From: Bicyclus anynana
Taxonomy: Eukaryota > Arthropoda > Insecta > Lepidoptera > Nymphalidae
Direction of reading: 5' to 3'
DNA length: 64,000 bases
NCBI RefSeq assembly: GCF_947172395.1
Contig: NC_069083.1
Coordinates: forward strand, 19,731,665-19,795,664
Below, piece by piece: positions 1 through 11,600 of the stretch; position 1 is the first letter of the stretch, and each line of letters opens with the position of its first letter. The notes beneath the pieces are model-generated. The model ran no database searches and had not been told where the DNA came from. It worked only from the letters and a program-made list of their open reading frames with translations. A program made the translations under genes and the position numbers.

Positions 1-218
1 ATCAATCGGGAAGATGGCAAGAGACCTGATGGATTGACGCTGCTTCCCTGGAAAATGGGGCGGGCCCTTATGTAGGACGCTACATGCGTCGACACATTAG
101 CACCGTATCATATCAGGGAGACATAATCAAGACCGGGAGGATATAAGGGATACGTTATAAAGCTTGCAAAAATATAAATAGAAGGATGTGAAATAGGGGT
201 TGAAAGTTGACATCGATT

Positions 219-252
219 TTTACGCGGACGAAGTCGCGGGCGTCCGCTAGTA
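219..252 (+). repeat. Tail of a dispersed lepidopteran repeat
   Basis: The stretch with ACGCGGACGAAGTCGCGGGC followed by CTAGT closely resembles the 3' tail of a very common interspersed repeat in moth and butterfly genomes. The rest of bases 1-267 is moderately AT-rich and I recognise no gene in it. The family name is not assigned because I can only match the tail from memory. Confidence 0.5.
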
Positions 253-267
253 TTTGTATAACTGCAG

Positions 268-423
268 AGTGATCGCATCGTGTGGTCGGTCTACGCCATG
301 TCGTGGGAGCACACGCCGCCACGCTTCCGCCGCTGCCTCGTGCTGCTGATGGAGCGCGCGCGCCGCCCGCTGCGTCCCGCGGCCGGCCGCGTCGTGCCGC
401 TGTCGCTCGACACTTTCCTCAAG
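268..423 (+). pseudogene. Odorant-receptor-like exon, isolated
   Basis: A 52-codon open stretch lies between a consensus 3' splice acceptor (CTGCAG just before it) and a 5' donor (AAG followed by GTGAGC at 424). It reads as the region before the last transmembrane helix of an insect odorant receptor (7tm_6 family): a W-S-V-Y-A..SWE segment, then a basic LLMERARRPL stretch, an AG turn, and PLSLDTFLKV. In that family these receptors are membrane ion-channel subunits working with Orco. GC content is far above that of the surroundings. No other receptor exon is recognisable nearby, so this is either a stranded exon copy or one exon of a gene extending left of the window. The 3' half is then repeated three more times (340-802), which would disturb splicing. 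Confidence 0.5.
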
Positions 424-802
424 GTGAGCGCGTCGTGCGGTCGGCCTACGACCTGCCTCATGCTGCTGATGGAGCGCGCGCGCCGCCCGCTGCGTCCCGC
501 GGCCGGCCGCGTCGTGCCTCTGTCGCTCGACACTTTCCTCAAGGTGAGCGCGTCGTGCGGTCGGCCTACGACCTGCCTCGTGCTGCTGATGGAGCGCGCG
601 CGCCGCCCGCTGCGTCCCGCGGCCGGCCGCGTCGTGCCGCTGTCGCTCGACACTTTCCTCAAGGTGAGCGCGTCGTGCGGTCGGCCTACGACCTGCCTCG
701 TGCTGCTGATGGAGCGCGCGCGCCGCCCGCTGCGTCCCGCGGCCGGCCGTGTCGTGCCGCTGTCGCTCGACACTTTCCTCAAGGTGAGCGCGTCGTGCGG
801 TG
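340..802 (+). repeat. 120-bp tandem repeat containing an exon end and splice donor
   Basis: Four copies with an exact 120-bp period (starting near 340, 460, 580 and 700, the last cut short at 802). Copies differ at only a few bases (for example at the GTGCTG/ATGCTG start). Each contains about 84 bp of receptor-like coding sequence, a GTGAGC donor (424, 544, 664, 784) and a short intronic piece. Because 120 is divisible by 3, the whole array is open in more than one frame on both strands, which explains the long overlapping ORFs here; I do not regard those as proteins. Confidence 0.9.
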
Positions 803-1515
803 ATATTTATATATAAGTATAATGCGAGTATTTGTATAAAATAGTAACTGATTATGATATAAGTGCGGTAAGTTATTTTTATAATTATTTTATTATAAAT
901 TTAAATTTAATATACTGTATAATTCTTAGTTTATAAATTAAAAGTAAATTCGTGAAATAAGAGATACTTTACAAAAAAATGTGTTATAAATACTTTATGG
1001 TGCTGGAGGCGGTTGGCAAGGCAAACAATACTTCTTCTTCTTACCTACGGATTAAAAATGTAGGTACTTATAAGTTTATCACAACATGCGGTAAATTAGT
1101 TAGAATTTTAAATACAATGGGATGGTAATGATTGCAAATGTTGAATGCTACAAAAAGTTCTATTAAAACACAAAAGTTACATCAAAACTAATAAAATGCT
1201 TGTATTTTTGACACGAGTTAACTAACGTATTGAACTTAGTATTGAATATTTTTTTCAGATATTAAAATCCTCTTATACGTTCTACGCTGTACTCCGTCAA
1301 ACAAAATAAAAAGCTTCGCACACATTTCACAAAACATACGAGACAACATACCAGCTTCCACTACCGCCAGGAGCTCGCTAGCGCGCTCAGCGTCGCTCCG
1401 AGCAAGATGTACTCCCTCAAAAGAAAAAACTATTTCTTCATATCTGTGTTAAAAATAAATTTAATACGAAAAAACAAGCTTTAATAAAAATCCAAACTAC
1501 AAAACAATTTAGACG
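803..1515. other. AT-rich spacer, no gene seen
   Basis: Low-complexity AT-rich DNA with many stops in all frames. Nothing recognisable as a coding region, RNA gene or transposon. Confidence 0.6.
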
Positions 1516-1628
1516 ACTTCAAAGATGCATTACTGTAACACTTTTTTGCACCGCCTTCAAGTTAATCAATTGAAAGGACTTAGGTACGGTGTTATTTTTC
1601 GCTTTGTAGAGTAATGCATCTTTGAAGT
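1516..1628. mobile_element. Possible 113-bp foldback or MITE
   Basis: Perfect 19-bp terminal inverted repeats (1516-1534 and 1610-1628, beginning ACTTCAAAGATGCATTACT) separated by 75 nt. Size and structure fit a small miniature inverted-repeat element. No clear target-site duplication is visible, so the class is unassigned. Confidence 0.45.
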
Positions 1629-1699
1629 TGGTTTAATTTTATTTATTAACACGTTTATATTAGCTTCACATGTATACTACTACTACCTATGTGTGTAAC

Positions 1700-2000
1700 A
1701 AAATCTTGGAATCTTAATTTGACCCCTTTCCGGTCTTCGACCGGGATGAAATTTTGCACGCGCTCTGAGTTCTGATGAAAATACATGGCTAGCTTACAAA
1801 CCCAATATGGCGGCCTCTCCAAGATGGCGGACTAGCTGTTCGAAATCCACCCCCATGATATGGATATCAAATGAATAGGTTTGCTGTCAGGAATATGCAA
1901 AAAATAGTCACGTGACTTAAATCTAATATTGTGAACGTCCAAGATGGCGGACAGTCTATTTGAAATGCATCCCCGTGATATGGGGATATATTAAGCGTGT
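1700..2000. repeat. Dispersed repeat with two AAGATGGCGGAC segments
   Basis: Two imperfect copies of a segment containing CCAAGATGGCGGAC and then a CCC.TGATATGG motif (around 1820-1862 and 1938-1988). Motifs like these recur in lepidopteran interspersed repeats. No reading frame of interest. Copies are diverged, so it looks old. Confidence 0.35.
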
Positions 2001-2384
2001 TTTTTAAACTATTCATGTTTTTTTTAAAGATTTGATTTTTCTGTTTTCAAAATATTCTAGCATAGTGACCATAATTGCCACAATGTGGGCAATTTCGTTA
2101 ACTTATGTAAGTTATTTAGTTTTTAAACAAAATTACTGAACCCTAGTTAGTATATACGGGTGTAAAGTATGTACGGGGTATATAGTTGTGTACAGGTTTT
2201 TGTTAAAGGACGAGATACGAGTATATAAAAATGTAACTGATGAAAAATAAATATAATTAGTAAAGCTAATGGGTGTATATTTTGACATATTTTTATCCCT
2301 TCAATCCCTGCTACATACCAACAGATTTAATAAATACAAAAAATTCACATCGAACTATCCAACGGCGTATCATAAACGAACACA

Positions 2385-2455
2385 TATTATGTAAGGTGTT
2401 TGTTAGTGTGCTCTAGTGTATATCTATAGCACACTAACAAACACCTTACATAATA
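2385..2455. repeat. Perfect 28-bp hairpin, 15-nt loop
   Basis: Arms at 2385-2412 and 2428-2455 are exact reverse complements with a 15-nt loop. Flanks are AT-rich and non-coding. It could be a palindromic replication or repair product, a tiny foldback element or the stem of a small-RNA precursor; the sequence alone does not decide. Confidence 0.85.
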
Positions 2456-2544
2456 GGCTGGTTGACACATATTTTAAAATATTCTTAAAAATTGTTTCTT
2501 ATCATTCTAATAATGGATAGAAAAAAATGTCATATTTTTTCGTT

Positions 2545-2574
2545 GGTTGGGTTGGGTTGGGTTGGGTTTTTTTT
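2545..2574 (+). repeat. Short TTGGG array joined to a T-run (element scar)
   Basis: About four TTGGG units followed directly by eight T. On the minus strand this is an A-tail followed by CCCAA units, the same junction seen at the 3' ends of the minus-strand TRAS-like elements further right. It is probably the last trace of such an insertion next to the satellite. Confidence 0.6.
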
Positions 2575-2654
2575 AATATTTATAACGAGTATCCCTGTTT
2601 ACGTGCAGTGGGTTTGGGACTTGAGAGCTCCGGCTGCATGTGCTTACAAAACCA

Positions 2655-5600
2655 AAACTCACCTCAAGCGAAAAGAGCCTTTGAATGTGGTATAGAATTA
2701 AAAGTTACACATAACCGCGCTCTCAGAATACGCTAGTTTGAATTTCATAATTTTAGACTTTTCTACTACTTCGACTTTGTACCGAAAAAATTTCAAACTC
2801 ACCTCAAGCGAAAAGAGTCTTTGAATATGGTTAGGCATTGAAAGTTACGTATTAGCGCGCTCTCAGAACACGCTAGTTTGAATTTTATAATTTTCGACAT
2901 TTTCAGGAACTTGGACTTACTACCGAAAAAATTTCGAACTCACATCAAGCGAAAAGAGTCTTTGAATATGGTTAGGCATTGAAAGTTACGTATAAGCGCG
3001 CTCTCAGAACACGCTAGTTTGAATTTCATAATTTTCGACTTTTGAGCTACTTGGACTTAGTACCGAAAAAATTTCGAACTCACCTCAAGCGAAAAGAGTC
3101 TTTGAATATGGTTAGGCATTGAAAGTTACGTATAAGCGCGCTCTCAGAACACGCTAGTTTGAATTTCATAATTTTCGACATTTTCAGGAACTTGGACTTA
3201 GTACCGAAAAAATTTCGAACTCACCTCAAGCGAAAAGAGTCTTTGAATATGGTTAGGCATTGAAAGTTACGTATAAGCGCGCTCTCAGAACACGCTACTT
3301 TGAATTTCATAATTTTCGACTTTTGAGCTACTTCGACTTAGTACCGAAAAAATTTCGAACTCACCTCAAGCGAAAAGAGTCTTTGAATATGGTTAGGCAT
3401 TGAAAGTTACGTATAAGCGCGCTCTCAGAACACGCTAGTTTGAATTTCATAATTTTCGACTTTTGAGCTACTTGGACTTAGTACCGAAAAAATTTCGAAC
3501 TCACCTCAAGCGAAAAGAGTCTTTGAATATGGTTAGGCATTGAAAGTTACGTATAAGCGCGCTCTCAGAACACGCTACTTTGAATTTCATAATTTTCGAC
3601 TTTTGAGCTACTTCGACTTAGTACCGAAAAAATTTCGAACTCACCTCAAGCGAAAAGAGTCTTTGAATATGGTTAGGCATTGAAAGTTACGTATAAGCGC
3701 GCTCTCAGAACACGCTAGTTTGAATTTCATAATTTTCGACTTTTGAGCTACTTGGACTTAGTACCGAAAAAATTTCGAACTCACCTCAAGCGAAAAGAGT
3801 CTTTGAATATGGTTAGGCATTGAAAGTTACGTATAAGCGCGCTCTCAGAACACGCTAGTTTGAATTTCATAATTTTCGACTTTTGAGCTACTTGGACTTA
3901 GTACCGAAAAAATTTCGAACTCACCTCAAGCGAAAAGAGTCTTTGAATATGGTTAGGCATTGAAAGTTACGTATAAGCGCGCTCTCAGAACACGCTAGTT
4001 TGAATTTCATAATTTTCGACATTTTCAGGAACTTGGACTTAGTACCGAAAAAATTTCGAACTCACCTCAAGCGAAAAGAGTCTTTGAATATGGTTAGGCA
4101 TTGAAAGTTACGTATAAGCGCGCTCTCAGAACACGCTAGTTTGAATTTCATAATTTTCGACATTTTCAGGAACTTGGACTTAGTACCGAAAAAATTTCGA
4201 ACTCACCTCAAGCGAAAAGAGTCTTTGAATATGGTTAGGCATTGAAAGTTACGTATAAGCGCGCTCTCAGAACACGCTAGTTTGAATTTCATAATTTTCG
4301 ACTTTTGAGCTACTTGGACTTAGTACCGAAAAAATTTCGAACTCACCTCAAGCGAAAAGAGTCTTTGAATATGGTTAGGCATTGAAAGTTACGTATAAGC
4401 GCGCTCTCAGAACACGCTACTTTGAATTTCATAATTTTCGACTTTTGAGCTACTTCGACTTAGTACCGAAAAAATTTCGAACTCACCTCAAGCGAAAAGA
4501 GTCTTTGAATATGGTTAGGCATTGAAAGTTACGTATAAGCGCGCTCTCAGAACACGCTAGTTTGAATTTCATAATTTTCGACTTTTGAGCTACTTGGACT
4601 TAGTACCGAAAAAATTTCGAACTCACCTCAAGCGAAAAGAGTCTTTGAATATGGTTAGGCATTGAAAGTTACGTATAAGCGCGCTCTCAGAACACGCTAG
4701 TTTGAATTTCATAATTTTCGACATTTTCAGGAACTTGGACTTAGTACCGAAAAAATTTCGAACTCACCTCAAGCGAAAAGAGTCTTTGAATATGGTTAGG
4801 CATTGAAAGTTACGTATAAGCGCGCTCTCAGAACACGCTAGTTTGAATTTCATAATTTTCGACATTTTCAGGAACTTGGACTTAGTACCGAAAAAATTTC
4901 GAACTCACCTCAAGCGAAAAGAGTCTTTGAATATGGTTAGGCATTGAAAGTTACGTATAAGCGCGCTCTCAGAACACGCTAGTTTGAATTTCATAATTTT
5001 CGACTTTTGAGCTACTTGGACTTAGTACCGAAAAAATTTCGAACTCACCTCAAGCGAAAAGAGTCTTTGAATATGGTTAGGCATTGAAAGTTACGTATAA
5101 GCGCGCTCTCAGAACACGCTAGTTTGAATTTCATAATTTTCGACTTTTGAGCTACTTGGACTTAGTACCGAAAAAATTTCGAACTCACCTCAAGCGAAAA
5201 GAGTCTTTGAATATGGTTAGGCATTGAAAGTTACGTATAAGCGCGCTCTCAGAACACGCTAGTTTGAATTTCATAATTTTCGACATTTTCAGGAACTTAG
5301 ACTTGGTACCGAAAAAACTTCGAACTCACCTCTAGCGAAAAGAGTCTTTGAATATGGTTAGGCATTGAAAGTTACGTATAAGCGCGCTCTCAGAACACGC
5401 TAGTTTGAATTTCATAATTTTCGACATTTTCAGGAACTTGGACTTAGTACCGAAAAAATTTCGAACTCACCTCAAGCGAAAAGAGTCTTTGAATATGGTT
5501 AGGCATTGAAAGTTACGTATAAGCGCGCTCTCAGAACACGCTAGTTTGAATTTCATAATTTTCGACTTTTGAGCTACTTGGACTTAGTACCGAAAAAATT

Positions 5601-8600
5601 TCGAACTCACCTCAAGCGAAAAGAGTCTTTGAATATGGTTAGGCATTGAAAGTTACGTATAAGCGCGCTCTCAGAACACGCTAGTTTGAATTTCATAATT
5701 TTAGACTTTTCTACTACTTCGACTTTGTACCGAAAAAATTTCAAACTCACCTCAAGCGAAAAGAGTCTGAATATGGTTAGGCATTGAAAGTTACGTATAA
5801 GCGCGCTCTCAGAACACGCTAGTTTGAATTTCATAATTTTCGACATTTTCAGGAACTTGGACATGGTACCGAAAAAATTTCGAACTCACCTCAAGCGAAA
5901 AGAGTCTTTGAATATGGTTAGGCATTGAAAGTTACGTATAAGCGCGCTCTCAGAACACGCTAGTTTGAATTTCATAATTTTCGACATTTTCAGGAACTTG
6001 GACTTAGTACCGAAAAAATTTCGAACTCACCTCAAGCGAAAAGAGTCTTTGAATATGGTTAGGCATTGAAAGTTACGTATAAGCGCGCTCTCAGAACACG
6101 CTAGTTTGAATTTCATAATTTTCGACATTTTCAGGAACTTGGACTTAGTACCGAAAAAATTTCGAACTCACCTCAAGCGAAAAGAGTCTTTGAATATGGT
6201 TAGGCATTGAAAGTTACGTATAAGCGCGCTCTCAGAACACGCTAGTTTGAATTTCATAATTTTCGACATTTTCAGGAACTTGGACTTAGTACCGAAAAAA
6301 TTTCGAACTCACCTCAAGCGAAAAGAGTCTTTGAATATGGTTAGGCATTGAAAGTTACGTATAAGCGCGCTCTCAGAACACGCTAGTTTGAATTTCATAA
6401 TTTTCGACATTTTCAGGAACTTGGACTTAGTACCGAAAAAATTTCGAACTCACCTCAAGCGAAAAGAGTCTTTGAATATGGTTAGGCATTGAAAGTTACG
6501 TATAAGCGCGCTCTCAGAACACGCTAGTTTGAATTTCATAATTTTCGACATTTTCAGGAACTTGGACTTAGTACCGAAAAAATTTCGAACTCACCTCAAG
6601 CGAAAAGAGTCTTTGAATATGGTTAGGCATTGAAAGTTACGTATAAGCGCGCTCTCAGAACACGCTAGTTTGAATTTCATAATTTTCGACTTTTGAGCTA
6701 CTTGGACTTAGTACCGAAAAAATTTCGAACTCACCTCAAGCGAAAAGAGTCTTTGAATATGGTTAGGCATTGAAAGTTACGTATAAGCGCGCTCTCAGAA
6801 CACGCTAGTTTGAATTTCATAATTTTCGACATTTTCAGGAACTTGGACTTAGTACCGAAAAAATTTCGAACTCACCTCAAGCGAAAAGAGTCTTTGAATA
6901 TGGTTAGGCATTGAAAGTTACGTATAAGCGCGCTCTCAGAACACGCTAGTTTGAATTTCATAATTTTCGACTTTTGAGCTACTTGGACTTAGTACCGAAA
7001 AAATTTCGAACTCACCTCAAGCGAAAAGAGTCTTTGAATATGGTTAGGCATTGAAAGTTACGTATAAGCGCGCTCTCAGAACACGCTAGTTTGAATTTCA
7101 TAATTTTCGACTTTTGAGCTACTTGGACTTAGTACCGAAAAAATTTCGAACTCACCTCAAGCGAAAAGAGTCTTTGAATATGGTTAGGCATTGAAAGTTA
7201 CGTATAAGCGCGCTCTCAGAACACGCTAGTTTGAATTTCATAATTTTCGACATTTTCAGGAACTTAGACTTGGTACCGAAAAAACTTCGAACTCACCTCT
7301 AGCGAAAAGAGTCTTTGAATATGGTTAGGCATTGAAAGTTACGTATAAGCGCGCTCTCAGAACACGCTAGTTTGAATTTCATAATTTTCGACATTTTCAG
7401 GAACTTGGACTTAGTACCGAAAAAATTTCGAACTCACCTCAAGCGAAAAGAGTCTTTGAATATGGTTAGGCATTGAAAGTTACGTATAAGCGCGCTCTCA
7501 GAACACGCTAGTTTGAATTTCATAATTTTCGACTTTTGAGCTACTTGGACTTAGTACCGAAAAAATTTCGAACTCACCTCAAGCGAAAAGAGTCTTTGAA
7601 TATGGTTAGGCATTGAAAGTTACGTATAAGCGCGCTCTCAGAACACGCTAGTTTGAATTTCATAATTTTAGACTTTTCTACTACTTCGACTTTGTACCGA
7701 AAAAATTTCAAACTCACCTCAAGCGAAAAGAGTCTGAATATGGTTAGGCATTGAAAGTTACGTATAAGCGCGCTCTCAGAACACGCTAGTTTGAATTTCA
7801 TAATTTTCGACATTTTCAGGAACTTGGACATGGTACCGAAAAAATTTCGAACTCACCTCAAGCGAAAAGAGTCTTTGAATATGGTTAGGCATTGAAAGTT
7901 ACGTATAAGCGCGCTCTCAGAACACGCTAGTTTGAATTTCATAATTTTCGACATTTTCAGGAACTTGGACTTAGTACCGAAAAAATTTCGAACTCACCTC
8001 AAGCGAAAAGAGTCTTTGAATATGGTTAGGCATTGAAAGTTACGTATAAGCGCGCTCTCAGAACACGCTAGTTTGAATTTCATAATTTTCGACATTTTCA
8101 GGAACTTGGACTTAGTACCGAAAAAATTTCGAACTCACCTCAAGCGAAAAGAGTCTTTGAATATGGTTAGGCATTGAAAGTTACGTATAAGCGCGCTCTC
8201 AGAACACGCTAGTTTGAATTTCATAATTTTCGACATTTTCAGGAACTTGGACTTAGTACCGAAAAAATTTCGAACTCACCTCAAGCGAAAAGAGTCTTTG
8301 AATATGGTTAGGCATTGAAAGTTACGTATAAGCGCGCTCTCAGAACACGCTAGTTTGAATTTCATAATTTTCGACTTTTGAGCTACTTGGACTTAGTACC
8401 GAAAAAATTTCGAACTCACCTCAAGCGAAAAGAGTCTTTGAATATGGTTAGGCATTGAAAGTTACGTATAAGCGCGCTCTCAGAACACGCTAGTTTGAAT
8501 TTCATAATTTTCGACTTTTGAGCTACTTGGACTTAGTACCGAAAAAATTTCGAACTCACCTCAAGCGAAAAGAGTCTTTGAATATGGTTAGGCATTGAAA

Positions 8601-11600
8601 GTTACGTATAAGCGCGCTCTCAGAACACGCTAGTTTGAATTTCATAATTTTCGACATTTTCAGGAACTTGGACTTAGTACCGAAAAAATTTCGAACTCAC
8701 CTCAAGCGAAAAGAGTCTTTGAATATGGTTAGGCATTGAAAGTTACGTATAAGCGCGCTCTCAGAACACGCTAGTTTGAATTTCATAATTTTCGACTTTT
8801 GAGCTACTTGGACTTAGTACCGAAAAAATTTCGAACTCACCTCAAGCGAAAAGAGTCTTTGAATATGGTTAGGCATTGAAAGTTACGTATAAGCGCGCTC
8901 TCAGAACACGCTAGTTTGAATTTCATAATTTTAGACTTTTCTACTACTTCGACTTTGTACCGAAAAAATTTCAAACTCACCTCAAGCGAAAAGAGTCTGA
9001 ATATGGTTAGGCATTGAAAGTTACGTATAAGCGCGCTCTCAGAACACGCTAGTTTGAATTTCATAATTTTCGACATTTTCAGGAACTTGGACATGGTACC
9101 GAAAAAATTTCGAACTCACCTCAAGCGAAAAGAGTCTTTGAATATGGTTAGGCATTGAAAGTTACGTATAAGCGCGCTCTCAGAACACGCTAGTTTGAAT
9201 TTCATAATTTTCGACTTTTGAGCTACTTGGACTTAGTACCGAAAAAATTTCGAACTCACCTCAAGCGAAAAGAGTCTTTGAATATGGTTAGGCATTGAAA
9301 GTTACGTATAAGCGCGCTCTCAGAACACGCTAGTTTGAATTTCATAATTTTCGACTTTTGAGCTACTTGGACTTAGTACCGAAAAAATTTCGAACTCACC
9401 TCAAGCGAAAAGAGTCTTTGAATATGGTTAGGCATTGAAAGTTACGTATAAGCGCGCTCTCAGAACACGCTAGTTTGAATTTCATAATTTTCGACATTTT
9501 CAGGAACTTGGACTTAGTACCGAAAAAATTTCGAACTCACCTCAAGCGAAAAGAGTCTTTGAATATGGTTAGGCATTGAAAGTTACGTATAAGCGCGCTC
9601 TCAGAACACGCTAGTTTGAATTTCATAATTTTCGACATTTTCAGGAACTTAGACTTGGTACCGAAAAAACTTCGAACTCACCTCTAGCGAAAAGAGTCTT
9701 TGAATATGGTTAGGCATTGAAAGTTACGTATAAGCGCGCTCTCAGAACACGCTAGTTTGAATTTCATAATTTTCGACATTTTCAGGAACTTGGACTTAGT
9801 ACCGAAAAAATTTCGAACTCACATCAAGCGAAAAGAGTCTTTGAATATGGTTAGGCATTGAAAGTTACGTATAAGCGCGCTCTCTGAACACGCTAGTTTG
9901 AATTTCATAATTTTCGACTTTTGAGCTACTTGGACTTAGTACCGAAAAAATTTCGAACTCACCTCAAGCGAAAAGAGTCTTTGAATATGGTTAGGCATTG
10001 AAAGTTACGTATAAGCGCGCTCTCAGAACACGCTAGTTTGAATTTCATAATTTTCGACTTTTGAGCTACTTGGACTTAGTACCGAAAAAATTTCGAACTC
10101 ACCTCAAGCGAAAAGAGTCTTTGAATATGGTTAGGCATTGAAAGTTACGTATAAGCGCGCTCTCAGAACACGCTAGTTTGAATTTCATAATTTTCGACTT
10201 TTGAGCTACTTGGACTTAGTACCGAAAAAATTTCGAACTCACCTCAAGCGAAAAGAGTCTTTGAATATGGTTAGGCATTGAAAGTTACGTATAAGCGCGC
10301 TCTCAGAACACGCTAGTTTGAATTTCATAATTTTCGACATTTTCAGGAACTTAGACTTGGTACCGAAAAAACTTCGAACTCACCTCTAGCGAAAAGAGTC
10401 TTTGAATATGGTTAGGCATTGAAAGTTACGTATAAGCGCGCTCTCAGAACACGCTAGTTTGAATTTCATAATTTTCGACATTTTCAGGAACTTGGACTTA
10501 GTACCGAAAAAATTTCGAACTCACATCAAGCGAAAAGAGTCTTTGAATATGGTTAGGCATTGAAAGTTACGTATAAGCGCGCTCTCAGAACACGCTAGTT
10601 TGAATTTCATAATTTTCGACTTTTGAGCTACTTGGACTTAGTACCGAAAAAATTTCGAACTCACCTCAAGCGAAAAGAGTCTTTGAATATGGTTAGGCAT
10701 TGAAAGTTACGTATAAGCGCGCTCTCAGAACACGCTAGTTTGAATTTCATAATTTTCGACTTTTGAGCTACTTGGACTTAGTACCGAAAAAATTTCGAAC
10801 TCACCTCAAGCGAAAAGAGTCTTTGAATATGGTTAGGCATTGAAAGTTACGTATAAGCGCGCTCTCAGAACACGCTAGTTTGAATTTCATAATTTTCGAC
10901 TTTTGAGCTACTTGGACTTAGTACCGAAAAAATTTCGAACTCACCTCAAGCGAAAAGAGTCTTTGAATATGGTTAGGCATTGAAAGTTACGTATAAGCGC
11001 GCTCTCAGAACACGCTAGTTTGAATTTCATAATTTTCGACATTTTCAGGAACTTAGACTTGGTACCGAAAAAACTTCGAACTCACCTCTAGCGAAAAGAG
11101 TCTTTGAATATGGTTAGGCATTGAAAGTTACGTATAAGCGCGCTCTCAGAACACGCTAGTTTGAATTTCATAATTTTCGACATTTTCAGGAACTTGGACT
11201 TAGTACCGAAAAAATTTCGAACTCACATCAAGCGAAAAGAGTCTTTGAATATGGTTAGGCATTGAAAGTTACGTATAAGCGCGCTCTCTGAACACGCTAG
11301 TTTGAATTTCATAATTTTCGACTTTTGAGCTACTTGGACTTAGTACCGAAAAAATTTCGAACTCACCTCAAGCGAAAAGAGTCTTTGAATATGGTTAGGC
11401 ATTGAAAGTTACGTATAAGCGCGCTCTCAGAACACGCTAGTTTGAATTTCATAATTTTCGACATTTTCAGGAACTTAGACTTGGTACCGAAAAAACTTCG
11501 AACTCACCTCTAGCGAAAAGAGTCTTTGAATATGGTTAGGCATTGAAAGTTACGTATAAGCGCGCTCTCAGAACACGCTAGTTTGAATTTCATAATTTTC

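Noticed and set aside
282..803. Alternative-frame Ala/Arg-rich proteins on both strands
   Set aside because: GC-rich 120-bp tandem repeats keep several frames open; only the receptor-like frame between splice sites makes sense.
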